From the NCBI RefSeq assembly GCF_900100755.1, contig NZ_FNCI01000005.1, positions 122,600 through 186,599 of the forward strand: 64,000 bases of DNA. Reading direction: 5' to 3'. Under the pieces are notes generated by a model, which was not told where the DNA came from, ran no database searches, and saw only the letters and a program-made list of their open reading frames with translations. A program made the translations under genes and the position numbers. The DNA comes from Onishia taeanensis. Lineage in GTDB: Bacteria > Pseudomonadota > Gammaproteobacteria > Pseudomonadales > Halomonadaceae. This document shows positions 8,493 to 18,488 of this stretch, piece after piece (position 1 is the stretch's first letter; each line of letters starts with the position of its first letter).

Positions 8493-9737
8493 ATGCAAGA
8501 GCGCATGACCCCAGACGCCCGTAATACGCAGGATAGACCATGCCGGCGGGTCGATATCGCCATCGTCGGCGGCGGCTTGGTGGGGGCTAGCCTAGCCTGT
8601 GCCCTGGCGCCCCTGATCGAGCGGTCGGGGCTCAAGGTGGCGGTGATCGAGGCCAGCCCGCTTCCCGACCCCGACGAGACGGCCTATCAGCCAAGCTTCG
8701 ATGCCCGGGCCAGCGCCATCGCCCAGGGCTCTCGAGATCGCTTCGAAGCGCTGGGACTGTGGACGGCGATGGCCGAGGAGGCCGAGCCGATCCGCCGCAT
8801 TCATGTCAGCGAGCGCGGGCGACTGGGGGCTACCCGGCTGAATGCCGAGGAGTTCGGCGTCGAGGCGCTGGGCTATGTGCTGCCCAATGCCTGGATGGGG
8901 CGGGTGCTGCATCAACGGCTCGGCGAGCTGTCGCTGGATTGGCACTGTCCGGCACGGGTGATGTCGATCAGCCCTCAGGAGGGCGGCCATCTGCTCGAAC
9001 TGGACGACGGCAGCCGGCTCGAGGCGGACCTGACGGTGTTGGCCGATGGCGGTCGCTCTGGGCTCAAGGAGCGGCTCGGCATCGAGAGCCGCCACGAGGC
9101 CTATGACCAGGTGGCGGTGATCGCCAATCTGGAGGTCAGCCGGTCCCACGACGGCGTGGCCTTCGAGCGCTTTACCCCCGAAGGCCCTGTGGCGTTGCTG
9201 CCGCTGTCGGGCCAGCGCATGGAACTGGTCTGGACGCACCAGGGCGGCGCCGAGGCTAAGACGCTGGCCGCCAGCGACGGCGACTTCCTGGCACACCTGC
9301 AGCAGGCCTTCGGCGATCGGGCCGGCCACTTTCGCCGGGTCGGCAAGCGTCACGCCTACCCGCTGTCATTGATCACGGCCACCGAGCAGGTGCGACCGGG
9401 GTTGGCGGTGCTTGGCAACGCCGCTCATGCCCTGCACCCGGTGGCCGGCCAGGGCTTCAATCTGGCGCTGCGTGGCGTGATGGATCTGGTCGCCGCCATC
9501 GAGGCGGGACTGGAGGACGGCCGCGCGCCGGGCGATATGGCGACCCTGCAGGCCTTCGAGGCGCAGCGCGCCGCCGACCGTCACAGCGTCACCCGCTTCA
9601 GCGATGGCCTGATTCGGCTCTTTGGCGTTGATCATCCGCTGCTCTCTCATGCCCGGGCCGCGGGGCTTGTTGGCCTCAACCTGGCGGGACCGCTGCGTCG
9701 GGCCCTGGGGCGTCGGGCCATGGGTCGGGAGCGCTGA
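8493..9737 (+). CDS. ubiH: 2-octaprenyl-6-methoxyphenyl hydroxylase (UbiH)
   Basis: FAD monooxygenase of ubiquinone biosynthesis acting at C1 of the ring. The 414-residue protein has the dinucleotide fold IAIVGGGLVGASLACAL at about residues 24-40, the DG segment VLADGGRSGLKERLG, and the FAD-binding GNAAHALHPVAGQGFNLALRG near residue 310. UbiH and UbiI are paralogues; this one is assigned UbiH from its position directly after pepP and its likeness to the UbiH side of the family. The start is uncertain by about 4 codons (a second Met at residue 5). It has no membrane segment; UbiH acts within a soluble Ubi complex. Confidence 0.9.
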   Translation: MQERMTPDARNTQDRPCRRVDIAIVGGGLVGASLACALAPLIERSGLKVAVIEASPLPDPDETAYQPSFDARASAIAQGSRDRFEALGLWTAMAEEAEPIRRIHVSERGRLGATRLNAEEFGVEALGYVLPNAWMGRVLHQRLGELSLDWHCPARVMSISPQEGGHLLELDDGSRLEADLTVLADGGRSGLKERLGIESRHEAYDQVAVIANLEVSRSHDGVAFERFTPEGPVALLPLSGQRMELVWTHQGGAEAKTLAASDGDFLAHLQQAFGDRAGHFRRVGKRHAYPLSLITATEQVRPGLAVLGNAAHALHPVAGQGFNLALRGVMDLVAAIEAGLEDGRAPGDMATLQAFEAQRAADRHSVTRFSDGLIRLFGVDHPLLSHARAAGLVGLNLAGPLRRALGRRAMGRER

Positions 9738-9812
9738 GACGGCAGTGAACGCCCGTGCAAGGCCATCGGGGCGGGCCCTCAGTTCTGGGGATAGGAAACA
9801 AGGGAGAACGAG

Positions 9813-11063
9813 ATGCAGGAACAGCAAGGCACAGCGGATGAGGTGATCATTGTCGGCGCCGGCATGGTGGGTGCGACCCTGGCGATACTGCTGGGCCAGG
9901 CCGGCGTGGCGGTGCGACTGCTCGATGCGCGGCCGGCCAGCCTGCCCGATGAGGCGGCCGGTCGCGGGCGGCCTAGCCTCAGGGTCAGCGCCCTGACGCC
10001 AGTATCTCAGCGGCTGCTGGAAGGTCTCGGCGTCTGGTCGACGATGGCCGAGCGCCGCCTGTCGCCCTACACCGCGATGCAGGTGTGGGACGCCGAAGGC
10101 AGCGGTGAGATTCGCTTCCACGCCGATCAAGCCGGCGTGCCGGTTCTTGGCCATATCGTCGAGAACGACGTCACCCAGGCGGCCCTGGAGGCGCGTCTCT
10201 CCGCCTTGCCCAACGTACAGTGCGAGGCCGAGGCGCGGGTGATCGCGCTCGAGGAAACCCTGCAGGGCCATCCACCGAGGCGTGAGTTGGTCTTGGAAGA
10301 CGGCCGCCGGCTCAGCGCCCCGCTGGTGGTGGCGGCCGACGGTGCCCGCTCGCCGCTTCGCGAACGGGCGGGCATCGAGACGGTGTCCCGGGAGACGGGG
10401 CATGTCGCCGTGGTCACCACCGTGCGCCTTGGCCGTTCGCATGGCGGCGTGGCGCGCCAGGCATTTCTCCCCACGGGCCCTCTGGCCTTCCTGCCGCTGT
10501 GCGTCGAAGGGCGCAATGATCACTGCTCGATCGTCTGGTCGACCAGCCCCGACGAAGCGAGCCGGCTGACGCGGCTCTCGTCTGAGGCGCTGGGCGAGGA
10601 ACTGGCGGCGGCCATCGACCATCGGCTGGGCGAGGTCACGCCGGTCGACCGTGCGATCAGCGTGGCGCTGACCCAGCGCCACGCGCGTGACTATGTCCTG
10701 CCGGGGCTGGCGCTGGTCGGCGATGCCGCCCACAGCATCCATCCGCTGGCCGGCCAGGGGGTCAACCTGGGGCTGATGGACGTGGCCGTGCTGGCAGAGG
10801 AGCTGCTGGCGGCCCGTGAGCGAGGCGCGGCGATGGGCGACGAGCGCATTCTGTCACGCTATGTCCGGCGTCGGCGCGGTGACAACGCCAGCATGCTGAT
10901 GTTGATGGACGGCTTCCGGCTGTTGTTCGGGACCCGTCAGCCGGCGCTGACCCTGGCGCGCAACCTGGGGCTTTCTGGCGTCGACCGGCTGACACCCCTC
11001 AAGCGGGTGATGATGCGCCAGGCCATCGGCGAGCGCGGCCGCCTGCCCGCCAGCTGCCGCTGA
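9813..11063 (+). CDS. ubiI: 2-octaprenylphenol hydroxylase (UbiI/VisC)
   Basis: FAD monooxygenase that hydroxylates C5 of the ubiquinone ring precursor. The 416 residues include VIIVGAGMVGATLAILLGQAG (N-terminal Rossmann fold), the second-half DGARSPLRERAGI, and GDAAHSIHPLAGQGVNLGLMD. LGHIVENDVTQAAL near residue 110 is typical of the VisC branch. The first conserved region starts about 9 residues in, supporting the chosen Met. It lies 75 bp after ubiH, in the pepP-ubiH-visC order known from enterobacteria. A shared terminator follows at 11144-11182, facing ctpA. Confidence 0.9.
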   Translation: MQEQQGTADEVIIVGAGMVGATLAILLGQAGVAVRLLDARPASLPDEAAGRGRPSLRVSALTPVSQRLLEGLGVWSTMAERRLSPYTAMQVWDAEGSGEIRFHADQAGVPVLGHIVENDVTQAALEARLSALPNVQCEAEARVIALEETLQGHPPRRELVLEDGRRLSAPLVVAADGARSPLRERAGIETVSRETGHVAVVTTVRLGRSHGGVARQAFLPTGPLAFLPLCVEGRNDHCSIVWSTSPDEASRLTRLSSEALGEELAAAIDHRLGEVTPVDRAISVALTQRHARDYVLPGLALVGDAAHSIHPLAGQGVNLGLMDVAVLAEELLAARERGAAMGDERILSRYVRRRRGDNASMLMLMDGFRLLFGTRQPALTLARNLGLSGVDRLTPLKRVMMRQAIGERGRLPASCR

Positions 11064-11143
11064 TGCATCGGGTGCGGATCGACCGCCCGTAGGCAGCGTG
11101 CCCCAGACAGCGTGTCCCGGACAATCCGCACGCGTCGAGGAAC

Positions 11144-11182
11144 AAAAAAGGGCGCACCGACTGATCGTCGATGCGCCCTTTT
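11144..11182. terminator. Bidirectional terminator between ubiI and ctpA
   Basis: Stem AAGGGCGCA (11148-11156) with TGCGCCCTT (11172-11180), a loop with an inner CGA/TCG pairing, an A-run before and a T-run after. It suits both convergent genes, ubiI (+) and ctpA (-). Confidence 0.8.
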
Positions 11183-11243
11183 GATTGAGGAAGCGCTTTT
11201 AAGGAAGGCGCTGTGCGGCGCTGTCCGGACCTGTGCGGGTCGT

Positions 11244-12551
11244 TTAGCGCTCGGCCCGGGGCCCCAGCACGTTGAGTGCCTTGAGCAGGTTCAGCGCCTC
11301 ACTGAGCTGATAGTCGTCGCGTACCTTGGGCGACGTCTCGGCCGCGGCAGCACTATCGCCGTTGCCCTTGAGGTGACCTGACAGCTCGGACTCGCGCAAC
11401 TGCTGGGCGTAGCCGTCAGCCACTTCCAGGCGTCCGCGCACCACCTGCACGTCTGGGGTAATGCCCAGCGCCTGGATCGAGCGGCCGTTGGGCGTGTAGT
11501 AGAGCGCGGTGGTCAGCTTCAGGCCGTCGTCGTTGCCCAGCGGCATGATCTGCTGCACCGAGCCCTTACCGAAGCTTTCCGTGCCCATGATCACCGCGCG
11601 GCGCTGATCCTGCAGGGCGCCGGCGACGATCTCCGAGGCCGAGGCGCTGCCGCCGTTGATCAGCACCACCATCGGTACCTCGGGGGCGGTGGTCTCTGAG
11701 TGCGCGGAGAAACTCATCTGGCTGTCTTCCAGGCGCCCCTCGGTGTAGACGATCAGGCCCTGGTCGACGAAGGCGTCGACGACCTCGACTGCCGCCTGCA
11801 GGACGCCACCGGGGTTATTGCGTAGATCCAGCACCAGACCTTCGAGGTTGCCCTGTTGCCGCATGTCGGCCAGGGCGTCGTTGACCTGCTCGCCGGTGCT
11901 GCTCTGGAACTGGCTGATACGCAGATAGCCATAGCCGGGCGTCAGCACCTCGTGCTTGACGCTCTCGGTGCGAATCACCTGACGGGTGAGCGTCAGATCG
12001 CGGGGCATGTTTTCCCCCTGGCGCAGAATGGTGATGCGAATATCGCTGCCCGGCTCGCCGCGCATCAGCTCTACCGCTTCCTGCAGCGACAGGCCGTCGG
12101 TGGCGGTGTCATCGATACGCAGGATGGCGTCCTGGGACTGCAGGCCGGCGCGGGCCGCAGGGGTGTCGTCGATGGGCGAGATGACCATCAGCTGACCGTC
12201 ACGCATGCCGACCTCGATGCCGATGCCACCAAACTCGCCTTCGGTGGTTTCCTTGAGGCTCTGGAATTCCTGCGGGTCGAGATAGGTCGAATGGGGGTCC
12301 AGCTCGCTGAGCATGCCGCGCATGGCGTTATGCAACAGGGTGCTGTCATCGACCTCGTCGACGTAGGCGCGCTTGATGCGCTCGAAGACCTCGGCGAAGG
12401 TCTGGACGTCGGCGACCGGCAGGTCGTCATCCGAGGTCTGGGGCTGTGCCTGAACGGAAACGGGCAGCGTCAGCAGGGCGGCGAATAGCCAGGCCGTGAG
12501 CCGGGACGAGAACAGCCGGGTCGAAAATGAGAGAGGGGCCTTGACGCGCAT
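11244..12551 (-). CDS. ctpA: Carboxy-terminal processing protease, S41 family
   Basis: Periplasmic serine protease that trims envelope and peptidoglycan-associated proteins. The 435-residue product begins with a signal peptide (hydrophobic LTAWLFAALLTLPVSVQA, cut near AQA-Q). A PDZ domain (about residues 90-170, EFGGIGIEVGMRDG) follows, then the S41 domain with the Ser/Lys dyad in GSASASEIVAGAL and MGTESFGKGSVQQ. The Met at 12551 is chosen since the preceding residues are not signal-like. It is the last gene of gpmI-envC-ctpA, a cell-wall-linked operon also seen in pseudomonads, 114 bp after envC. Confidence 0.93.
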   Translation of the reverse strand: MRVKAPLSFSTRLFSSRLTAWLFAALLTLPVSVQAQPQTSDDDLPVADVQTFAEVFERIKRAYVDEVDDSTLLHNAMRGMLSELDPHSTYLDPQEFQSLKETTEGEFGGIGIEVGMRDGQLMVISPIDDTPAARAGLQSQDAILRIDDTATDGLSLQEAVELMRGEPGSDIRITILRQGENMPRDLTLTRQVIRTESVKHEVLTPGYGYLRISQFQSSTGEQVNDALADMRQQGNLEGLVLDLRNNPGGVLQAAVEVVDAFVDQGLIVYTEGRLEDSQMSFSAHSETTAPEVPMVVLINGGSASASEIVAGALQDQRRAVIMGTESFGKGSVQQIMPLGNDDGLKLTTALYYTPNGRSIQALGITPDVQVVRGRLEVADGYAQQLRESELSGHLKGNGDSAAAAETSPKVRDDYQLSEALNLLKALNVLGPRAER

Positions 12552-12665
12552 TCGGTCTCCGTCGCGGAACTGGGGGCAAGTGCCCAGCATAGCGTTACAG
12601 CGGGGCAGGAATCCATTGCTAGAGGTGCCTCTTTTATGCTGCCTGGGAGGCTGGCATCGAGGCGC

Positions 12666-13943
12666 CTAGCGTCGGGCGATCCAGGTCGAGGGGTCGATCG
12701 GCTCGCCGTTGCGGCGTACCGCAAAGTAGAGCGCCGGCACGCTGCGGCCGCCGCTCACGCCCACGGCGGCGATGGTCTGGCCCGCGGTCACGGCATCGCC
12801 GGGGGAAACCGTGAAGTGCTGCAGATGGGCATGCAGCGTCATCACGCCGTCGCCATGATCGATGATCAATAGGTTACCAAAGCCGCGCATCCAGTCGGCA
12901 AACACCACCCGCCCGGCATGCACCGCCTTGACCGGGCTGCCCGACGCGGCCTTGATCAGCAGGCCATCGCGATCCACCCCCTCGCCGGCCCCGAAGCGCG
13001 ACAGCACTTGGCCCTGAGTCGGCCAGGGCAGATCGCCACGGGTCGATTCGATCGCCGTGGTGGGGGGCGGACGCTTGAGCGCGGCGAGCCGGTCGCGAAC
13101 CTGGCCCAAGACCTGCTCGGCATTTTCCCGCTCTTCCTCGAGACGCGCCTGACGCGTGCGACCACGGCTGATATCGGCATCGAGCTCGCTGAGCAAGGCT
13201 TCACGTTCGCTGCGCCGCGAGGCCAGCGCCTGGCTGCGTGCCTCGACTTCCTCGCGCACCTTGCCCAACTGACCGAGCTGGGTCGTCAGGGTCTGACGGT
13301 TGTCGGCAAGCTTGGTATTCAGCGTCGCGAGCTCGTCCAGGCGAGCCTGGCGAGCGCGTGACAGGTGATTGAGATAGGTCTGCAGGCGGTCCAGCCTCGC
13401 CGGGTCGTCCTGGTTGAGCAGCAGCTTAAGCTCGGGAGTGACGCCGAGGCGATAGAGGGCGTCGAGCTGCTTGGCGAGTGCCGCCTCCTGGGCGCGGCGC
13501 TCACCTTCAAGAATATCCCGCCGATCCTCGAGATCGGCGATGTCATCGTTCAGCGAGCGCCGCTCGGCCTGGAGCTCGTCCAGCCGGCGGTGGGTGGCGG
13601 CGAGCGCCGTCTCCACCTCGGCAAGTGATTCGGCGGCATCGTCGCGGGCTTCGCGGCGTCCGGAAAGCTCGCGCTCCAGGGCCTGAATATCCTTGGCCAG
13701 AGCGTCCACACGGGCCTTGGCCGCCTCCTCGTCGGGGGCGGCCAGGGCGGGTGTCACCAGATCAATGACCGGGATGGCGCTCGGGGCATGCGTCAGGGCA
13801 CAGCCCATCAGCAGCACTGCCCCGGCCCGGGGCAGCGCCGCTAGGGCGCCTACCAGCCGAGCCGCGAGATGCCGCTTCGCCGCGCCGGTCGGCAGGCGAC
13901 GAGTGCTGGCTGACGAAGCGGCTTTGAGGTGCGGCGAGGTCAC
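12666..13943 (-). CDS. envC: Murein hydrolase activator EnvC
   Basis: Periplasmic activator of the amidases AmiA/AmiB during septal peptidoglycan splitting. The 425 residues have an N-terminal hydrophobic export segment (about 30-50), a long coiled coil (about 70-290) and a LytM/M23 domain (about 305-425). The M23 site is degenerate: the second HxH of active enzymes is replaced by LYF in [13 protein letters not shown], as in EnvC, so this is an activator rather than a peptidase. Its ATG overlaps the gpmI stop (ATGA), showing coupling. GPPI-type linkage of glycolytic gpmI with envC is conserved. Confidence 0.92.
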   Translation of the reverse strand: MTSPHLKAASSASTRRLPTGAAKRHLAARLVGALAALPRAGAVLLMGCALTHAPSAIPVIDLVTPALAAPDEEAAKARVDALAKDIQALERELSGRREARDDAAESLAEVETALAATHRRLDELQAERRSLNDDIADLEDRRDILEGERRAQEAALAKQLDALYRLGVTPELKLLLNQDDPARLDRLQTYLNHLSRARQARLDELATLNTKLADNRQTLTTQLGQLGKVREEVEARSQALASRRSEREALLSELDADISRGRTRQARLEEERENAEQVLGQVRDRLAALKRPPPTTAIESTRGDLPWPTQGQVLSRFGAGEGVDRDGLLIKAASGSPVKAVHAGRVVFADWMRGFGNLLIIDHGDGVMTLHAHLQHFTVSPGDAVTAGQTIAAVGVSGGRSVPALYFAVRRNGEPIDPSTWIARR

Positions 13944-15511
13944 GACAGCTCTGTGAGTACCTGGCCGGTCATTTCCTCGGGGACAGCCTCGCCCATCATG
14001 GTCAGCAGGCTCGGGGCCAGATCACAGAGGCGTCCATCATCGCGCAGCTTGGCCTGCCGCTGGGTGACCCAGATCAGCGGTACCTCGCAGGTGGTGTGAG
14101 CGGTCTGTGGCGCACCGGTTTCCGGGTTGACCATCTGCTCGGCGTTGCCGTGGTCGGCGGTGATCAGACATTCGCCACCGACGCGCTCCAGGGCCTCTAC
14201 CACGCGGCCGACACAGGCATCCACGGCCTCGATGGCCTTGACCGCGGCATCGAACTTGCCGGTATGGCCGACCATGTCGCCGTTGGCATAGTTGCATACG
14301 ATCAGGTCGTAGCTGCCGCCGTCGATGGCCTCGACCAGCTTGTCGGTGACCTCGACGGCGCTCATCTCGGGCTTCTCGTCGTAGGTCTTGACGTCCTGCG
14401 GCGACGGAATCAGCTCGCGGGTCTCGCCGCTGTAAGGCTCCTCGCGACCGCCGGAGAAGAAAAAGGTCACGTGGGCATACTTCTCGGTTTCGGCGATGCG
14501 CAGCTGCTTCATATCGCGCTTGGCGATGACCTCACCCAGGGTGTTGGTCAGCTCAGCAGGCGGGAAGGCGGCCGGTGCCGGAATGTCGGCGGCATACTGG
14601 GTCAGCATCACCAGGCCGTCGCCGGCAAGCGCGGGACGCGCCTGGCGGGTGAAACCGGAGAAGTCGTCTTCGGCGAAGGCCCGCGTCAGTTCCCGGGCCC
14701 GGTCGGCGCGGAAGTTCATGAAGATCGCCGCATCGCCGTCGGCCATCGTCACTGGCTCACCCTGGGGGCGGATGCTGGTGGCGGCGACGAATTCGTCGGT
14801 CTCGCCGCGATCATAGGCGGCGGCCAGGCCTTCGGCGGCACTGGCGGCGACATGCTCGCCCACGCCTTCGGTGGCCACTCGGTAGGCCTTCTCGACGCGG
14901 TCCCAGCGGTTGTCGCGGTCCATGGCGTAGTAGCGGCCGACCAGCGAGGCGATGAAACCGTTGCCCTCACCCACCAGCTCGGCGAGCTTGGCGTCGGCGC
15001 GCTCGATGGAGGCCTTGGCGCTTTGCGGCGCGGTATCGCGGCCGTCGAGGAAGGCATGCAGATAGATCTGCTTGGCGCCACGCGCGGCGGCCAGTTCGGC
15101 CACGGCCAGGATGTGATCCTCGTGGCTGTGCACGCCGCCGGGGGACAGCAGCCCCAGTAGATGCACGGCGCGACCCGCCGCGACGGCGGCATCGATCGGC
15201 GCGGTCAGGGTGGCGTTGTCCTTGAGGGTGTCGTCCTCGATGGCCTTGGTGATGCGGGTGAAGTCCTGATAGACGACGCGACCGGCCCCCAGGTTCATGT
15301 GGCCGACCTCGGAGTTGCCCATCTGGCCTTCGGGTAGGCCGACATATTTGCCATCGGTATGAATCAGGCTATGCGGATAGTCCCTGGCCAGGCGGTCCAT
15401 CACTGGCGTATTGGCGGCGGCGATGGCGTTGGATTCCAGCGAATCGCTGTGGCCATAGCCATCGAGAATGATCAGGGCCACCGGGCGCGGGCGGGAGTTG
15501 GCATCGGACAT
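13940..15511 (-). CDS. gpmI: 2,3-bisphosphoglycerate-independent phosphoglycerate mutase
   Basis: Manganese-dependent interconversion of 3- and 2-phosphoglycerate in glycolysis and gluconeogenesis. From the Met at 15511 the protein has 523 residues (family about 510-515). [13 protein letters not shown] carries the first metal Asp, and [15 protein letters not shown] carries the catalytic Ser. [18 protein letters not shown] and [11 protein letters not shown] segments provide further metal ligands. An upstream extension to 15754 is open but unrelated to the family. It heads the gpmI-envC-ctpA operon and is divergent from the rhodanese gene. Confidence 0.95.
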   Translation of the reverse strand: MSDANSRPRPVALIILDGYGHSDSLESNAIAAANTPVMDRLARDYPHSLIHTDGKYVGLPEGQMGNSEVGHMNLGAGRVVYQDFTRITKAIEDDTLKDNATLTAPIDAAVAAGRAVHLLGLLSPGGVHSHEDHILAVAELAAARGAKQIYLHAFLDGRDTAPQSAKASIERADAKLAELVGEGNGFIASLVGRYYAMDRDNRWDRVEKAYRVATEGVGEHVAASAAEGLAAAYDRGETDEFVAATSIRPQGEPVTMADGDAAIFMNFRADRARELTRAFAEDDFSGFTRQARPALAGDGLVMLTQYAADIPAPAAFPPAELTNTLGEVIAKRDMKQLRIAETEKYAHVTFFFSGGREEPYSGETRELIPSPQDVKTYDEKPEMSAVEVTDKLVEAIDGGSYDLIVCNYANGDMVGHTGKFDAAVKAIEAVDACVGRVVEALERVGGECLITADHGNAEQMVNPETGAPQTAHTTCEVPLIWVTQRQAKLRDDGRLCDLAPSLLTMMGEAVPEEMTGQVLTELS

Positions 15512-15752
15512 GAAAAGGCCTCGTTGGTAAACGTCGGAGAGTCCCCGGCCGGCGGTGTAGGCTCGGGGTCGCGACTCACGGCTCCTTGGGGCATCATATC
15601 CTAGGGTGGTACACAACGTCAGCCGCCCGGGTGCCAGACGCGCCAGGATGCCTTGTGTATACTGGGCGCCGCCCCGGCGGCGGGGCATCCTGTGTTTCTC
15701 AACACCCGCGATTATCAACACCAGTGATTCCCAACGAGAGTGTCCCGGACCC

Positions 15753-16175
15753 ATGATCGATCAGTTGTTCGAATTCGTGCAGAACCATGCGCTGCTGGCT
15801 GGCGCCTTCGTGATCGTGCTGGCGGCCTGGATCGCCTACGAAACCATGCAGAGTGGTCGTAGCGGCGTCGACGCCAGCGAAGCCACCCAGCTGATCAATC
15901 GCGAAGAGGCAGTGGTTCTCGATATCCGCGATGCCAAGGACTTCAAGGCAGGCCACCTGGCCGGTGCCCGCAATATTCCCCAGAGCAAACTCGACAATCG
16001 CCTCAATGAACTCGACAAGGTCAAGGACAAGCCGGTGATTGTGGTCTGCAAGCAGGGCCAGGCCTCCGGAACGGTGCTTGCCAAGCTTCAGAAGGCTGGC
16101 TTCACTCGGGCGTTCAAGCTCAAGGGCGGCATGGCCCAGTGGCAGGCCGACGGCCTGCCGATGGTGCGCAAGTAA
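15753..16175 (+). CDS. Membrane-anchored rhodanese-like protein (YibN-like)
   Basis: A 140-residue protein with one N-terminal transmembrane span (about residues 8-25, [17 protein letters not shown]) and one rhodanese domain (about 38-138). The active-site loop is CKQGQASG with Cys at the sulfur-carrying position, so it may be catalytically competent. YibN homologues sit beside grxC-secB and have been linked to the Sec/YidC insertion machinery; here secB follows after 62 bp and no glutaredoxin gene intervenes. The Met at 15753 places the span at the N-terminus; longer forms are unlikely. Confidence 0.85.
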   Translation: MIDQLFEFVQNHALLAGAFVIVLAAWIAYETMQSGRSGVDASEATQLINREEAVVLDIRDAKDFKAGHLAGARNIPQSKLDNRLNELDKVKDKPVIVVCKQGQASGTVLAKLQKAGFTRAFKLKGGMAQWQADGLPMVRK

Positions 16176-16237
16176 ACCGCTGCGTACCGTCTCTCATCCC
16201 TCTATAACCATCACGCACGCTTTAAGGAACAAAAGCC

Positions 16238-16747
16238 ATGGCGGAAGACAACAACCAAACCACCGGTGGTGCCGCAGGTGCCGCCTCCGGCGAGCAGCAG
16301 AACCAGCCGCAGTTTTCCCTGCAGCGTATCTACGTCAAGGATATCTCCTTCGAGTCGCCGAACTCGCCGGCGGTGTTCCAGCAGCCGTTCAAGCCCAAGG
16401 TCGGCCTCGATCTGAACACCACCAGCAGCCAGGTCGGCGAGGGCCTCTATGAGGTCGTGATCAAGGTCACCGCCCAGGTCTCCCACAGCGAGACCGGCAA
16501 CACCTCCTTCCTGGCGGAAATCGAGCAGGCCGGCCTGTTCCGCATCGCCAACATCGAAGGCGAGCAGCTCGAGCACACCCTGGGTGCCTTCTGCCCCAAC
16601 CTGCTGTTCCCCTATGCCCGCGAGTGCATCGACAACCTGGTCAACCGTGGCGGTTTCCCGCCGCTGATGCTGGCGCCGGTCAACTTCGAAGCCATGTACG
16701 CCCAGAAGAAGCAGCGCGAAGCTCAGGCCAGCGAGACGACTCAGTAA
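16238..16747 (+). CDS. secB: Protein-export chaperone SecB
   Basis: Cytosolic tetrameric chaperone that keeps preproteins unfolded and hands them to SecA. The 169-residue product has a Gln/Gly-rich N-terminal tail, then FSLQRIYVKDISFESPNSP and the conserved core up to CPNLLFPYARECIDNLVNRGGFPPLMLAPVNF in pieces. The acidic SecA-docking surface is typical. AAGGA lies at 16223-16227, upstream of the start. It follows the rhodanese gene and precedes rsmE. Confidence 0.96.
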   Translation: MAEDNNQTTGGAAGAASGEQQNQPQFSLQRIYVKDISFESPNSPAVFQQPFKPKVGLDLNTTSSQVGEGLYEVVIKVTAQVSHSETGNTSFLAEIEQAGLFRIANIEGEQLEHTLGAFCPNLLFPYARECIDNLVNRGGFPPLMLAPVNFEAMYAQKKQREAQASETTQ

Positions 16748-16774
16748 GATGACGCCGATCGTGGGAGAGCGGCC

Positions 16775-17515
16775 GTGAGCGGCCCGCGCATCCATGTCGC
16801 CGCCGACCTTCAGGCCGGTGGCGAACTCGTTCTGCCCGAGGGCCCTGCGCGTCATGTGGCGCTGGTGCTGCGCCTCAAGGAAGGCGCGGCGCTGACGCTG
16901 TTTGACGGCGCGGGTCACGAGGCCGCCGCCGTGCTGGTCGAGGTCACTCGCAAGCGGGTGGTGGCGCACCTGGAGTCGGTGACCCCCGGGCGCGGCGAAT
17001 CGCCCCTCGGGGTGCACCTGGGCCAGGCGATCTCCAAGGGCGATCGCATGGACTACGCTATTCAGAAGGCGGTGGAGCTCGGGGTGGCGGCGATCACGCC
17101 GCTCTACACCGAGCATGGCGACGTGCGCCTCAAGGGTGATCGCGCCGCCAAGAAGCTGGCTCACTGGCAGGCGGTGGCCGCCAGCGCCTGCGAGCAGTGC
17201 GGCCGTGCCACCCTGCCGCCGGTGCATGCGCCGATGGCCCTGACCGACTGGCTCGCCGAACGCGGCGAGCCGCTGCGCCTGGTGCTGCACCCGGCGACGC
17301 AAGGCGTCTTCGCGGCGGGTGGCCAGTCGTCAGCGCCCGAGACGGCAGCCCTGCTGATCGGCCCCGAGGGCGGGCTCTCGCCTCGCGAGGTCGATCGAGC
17401 CCTGGCGGACGGCTTCACGCCGCTGACCCTGGGGCCGCGCATCCTGCGCACCGAGACTGCCCCCGTGGTGGCGCTTGCGCTGCTGCAGCACCACTTCGGC
17501 GATCTGTCGCCCTAG
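16775..17515 (+). CDS. rsmE: 16S rRNA (uracil-1498-N3)-methyltransferase
   Basis: SAM-dependent SPOUT methyltransferase that modifies U1498 of 16S rRNA in the decoding region. The 246-residue protein has the N-terminal PUA-like domain (HVALVLRLKEGAALTLFDG) and the knotted C-terminal domain with LIGPEGGLSPREV and LGPRILRTETAPV, the SAM-binding signature. It uses a GTG start at 16775 with GGGAG 8-12 bases upstream. gshB lies about 1 kb downstream, a grouping also seen in relatives. Confidence 0.93.
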   Translation: MSGPRIHVAADLQAGGELVLPEGPARHVALVLRLKEGAALTLFDGAGHEAAAVLVEVTRKRVVAHLESVTPGRGESPLGVHLGQAISKGDRMDYAIQKAVELGVAAITPLYTEHGDVRLKGDRAAKKLAHWQAVAASACEQCGRATLPPVHAPMALTDWLAERGEPLRLVLHPATQGVFAAGGQSSAPETAALLIGPEGGLSPREVDRALADGFTPLTLGPRILRTETAPVVALALLQHHFGDLSP

Positions 17516-17613
17516 CGGCGTGACTCCGCGCTACCTCCCGGTGCTGCCGCTGCGTTCCGCCAGCGCCGTTCGCCTCACCATTGCCCCTCATCGTTAATTG
17601 CCAGGATATGCCC

Positions 17614-18378
17614 ATGACCCGGTCTTCCAAGGATCGCCCCGACACCCGTGGTGCCCGCGCCTCACGCCCTGCCCCAGCTGCCGATGTGCCGCTGGCTGAG
17701 GTCGGCCAGGTGGCCTATCTGGAGGTGGTAGCGGTGAATAACACCGGTGCCTTCCTCGGCTGGGGGCGCCCCAAGGACCTGCTGCTGCCCTTCAACGAGC
17801 AGCCTTACCGCCCCGCGGTGGGCAAGCGCGTGCTGGTGATCATCTTCGAGGACGATCAGGGCCGCCCTACCGCTTCGATGCGCCTGGACGACTTTCTTCA
17901 CGACAGCATCGACGATGCCCTGAAGGAAGGCGGCTTGAGCGAGGACGCGGCGAAGGCGATGGTGCCTGGCCGGGCAGTGACGCTAGTGATCGGCGATCGC
18001 ACCGACCTGGGGCTCAAGGCGGTGGTCGAGGACCGTATCTGGGGCCTTCTGTATCACGACGAATTACCACGCCAGGTGCGGCGCGGCGAGCGGGTGACCG
18101 GCTACGTGAAGCAGCGGCGCGATGACGGCCGGCTCGATCTGTCGCTGATGCCGGCGGGCGTCGCCAAGCGCGACCTGGCCACCGACAAGGTGCTGGCGGC
18201 CCTCGATGAGGCCGGCGGTTTCCTTCCGCTGACCGACAAGAGTCCGGCGCCGGCGATCAAGGCACGGCTGGGCGTCAGCAAGAATGCCTTCAAGCAGGCC
18301 ATCGGCGGCCTCTACAAGGCACGTCAGATCGTCCTCGAGGCCAATGGCATTCGCCGACGCGACGACGACCAGGGCTGA
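17614..18378 (+). CDS. S1-like RNA-binding protein (CvfB/YitL family)
   Basis: A 254-residue protein resembling the CvfB/YitL family: several S1-like beta-barrels followed by a winged-helix C-terminus. The first S1-like repeat covers LAEVGQVAYLEVVAVNNTGAF and WGRPKDLLLP; the last 70 residues (FLPLTDKSPAPAIKARLG, then VSKNAFKQAIGGLYKAR) match the winged helix. CvfB binds poly-U-like RNA in Staphylococcus; the role here is unknown. AGGA at 17603-17606 selects the Met at 17614 over the one at 17608. About 23 disordered residues precede the first domain. Confidence 0.8.
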   Translation: MTRSSKDRPDTRGARASRPAPAADVPLAEVGQVAYLEVVAVNNTGAFLGWGRPKDLLLPFNEQPYRPAVGKRVLVIIFEDDQGRPTASMRLDDFLHDSIDDALKEGGLSEDAAKAMVPGRAVTLVIGDRTDLGLKAVVEDRIWGLLYHDELPRQVRRGERVTGYVKQRRDDGRLDLSLMPAGVAKRDLATDKVLAALDEAGGFLPLTDKSPAPAIKARLGVSKNAFKQAIGGLYKARQIVLEANGIRRRDDDQG

Positions 18379-18488
18379 TACGCAGCGGCCAACTGCCTGG
18401 TGCGTCGACCTTGGTGCCGGCCGCGTTGCTGCGGCATACTGCGGCCAACATGCCCCTTGCGGCATCCCCCTAGCCGAGAGCCGTCTTG

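Noticed and set aside
16211..17302. Long antisense open frame (363 codons) across secB and rsmE
   Set aside because: It runs opposite two well supported genes, has a composition typical of the reverse of high-GC coding DNA and matches no family.
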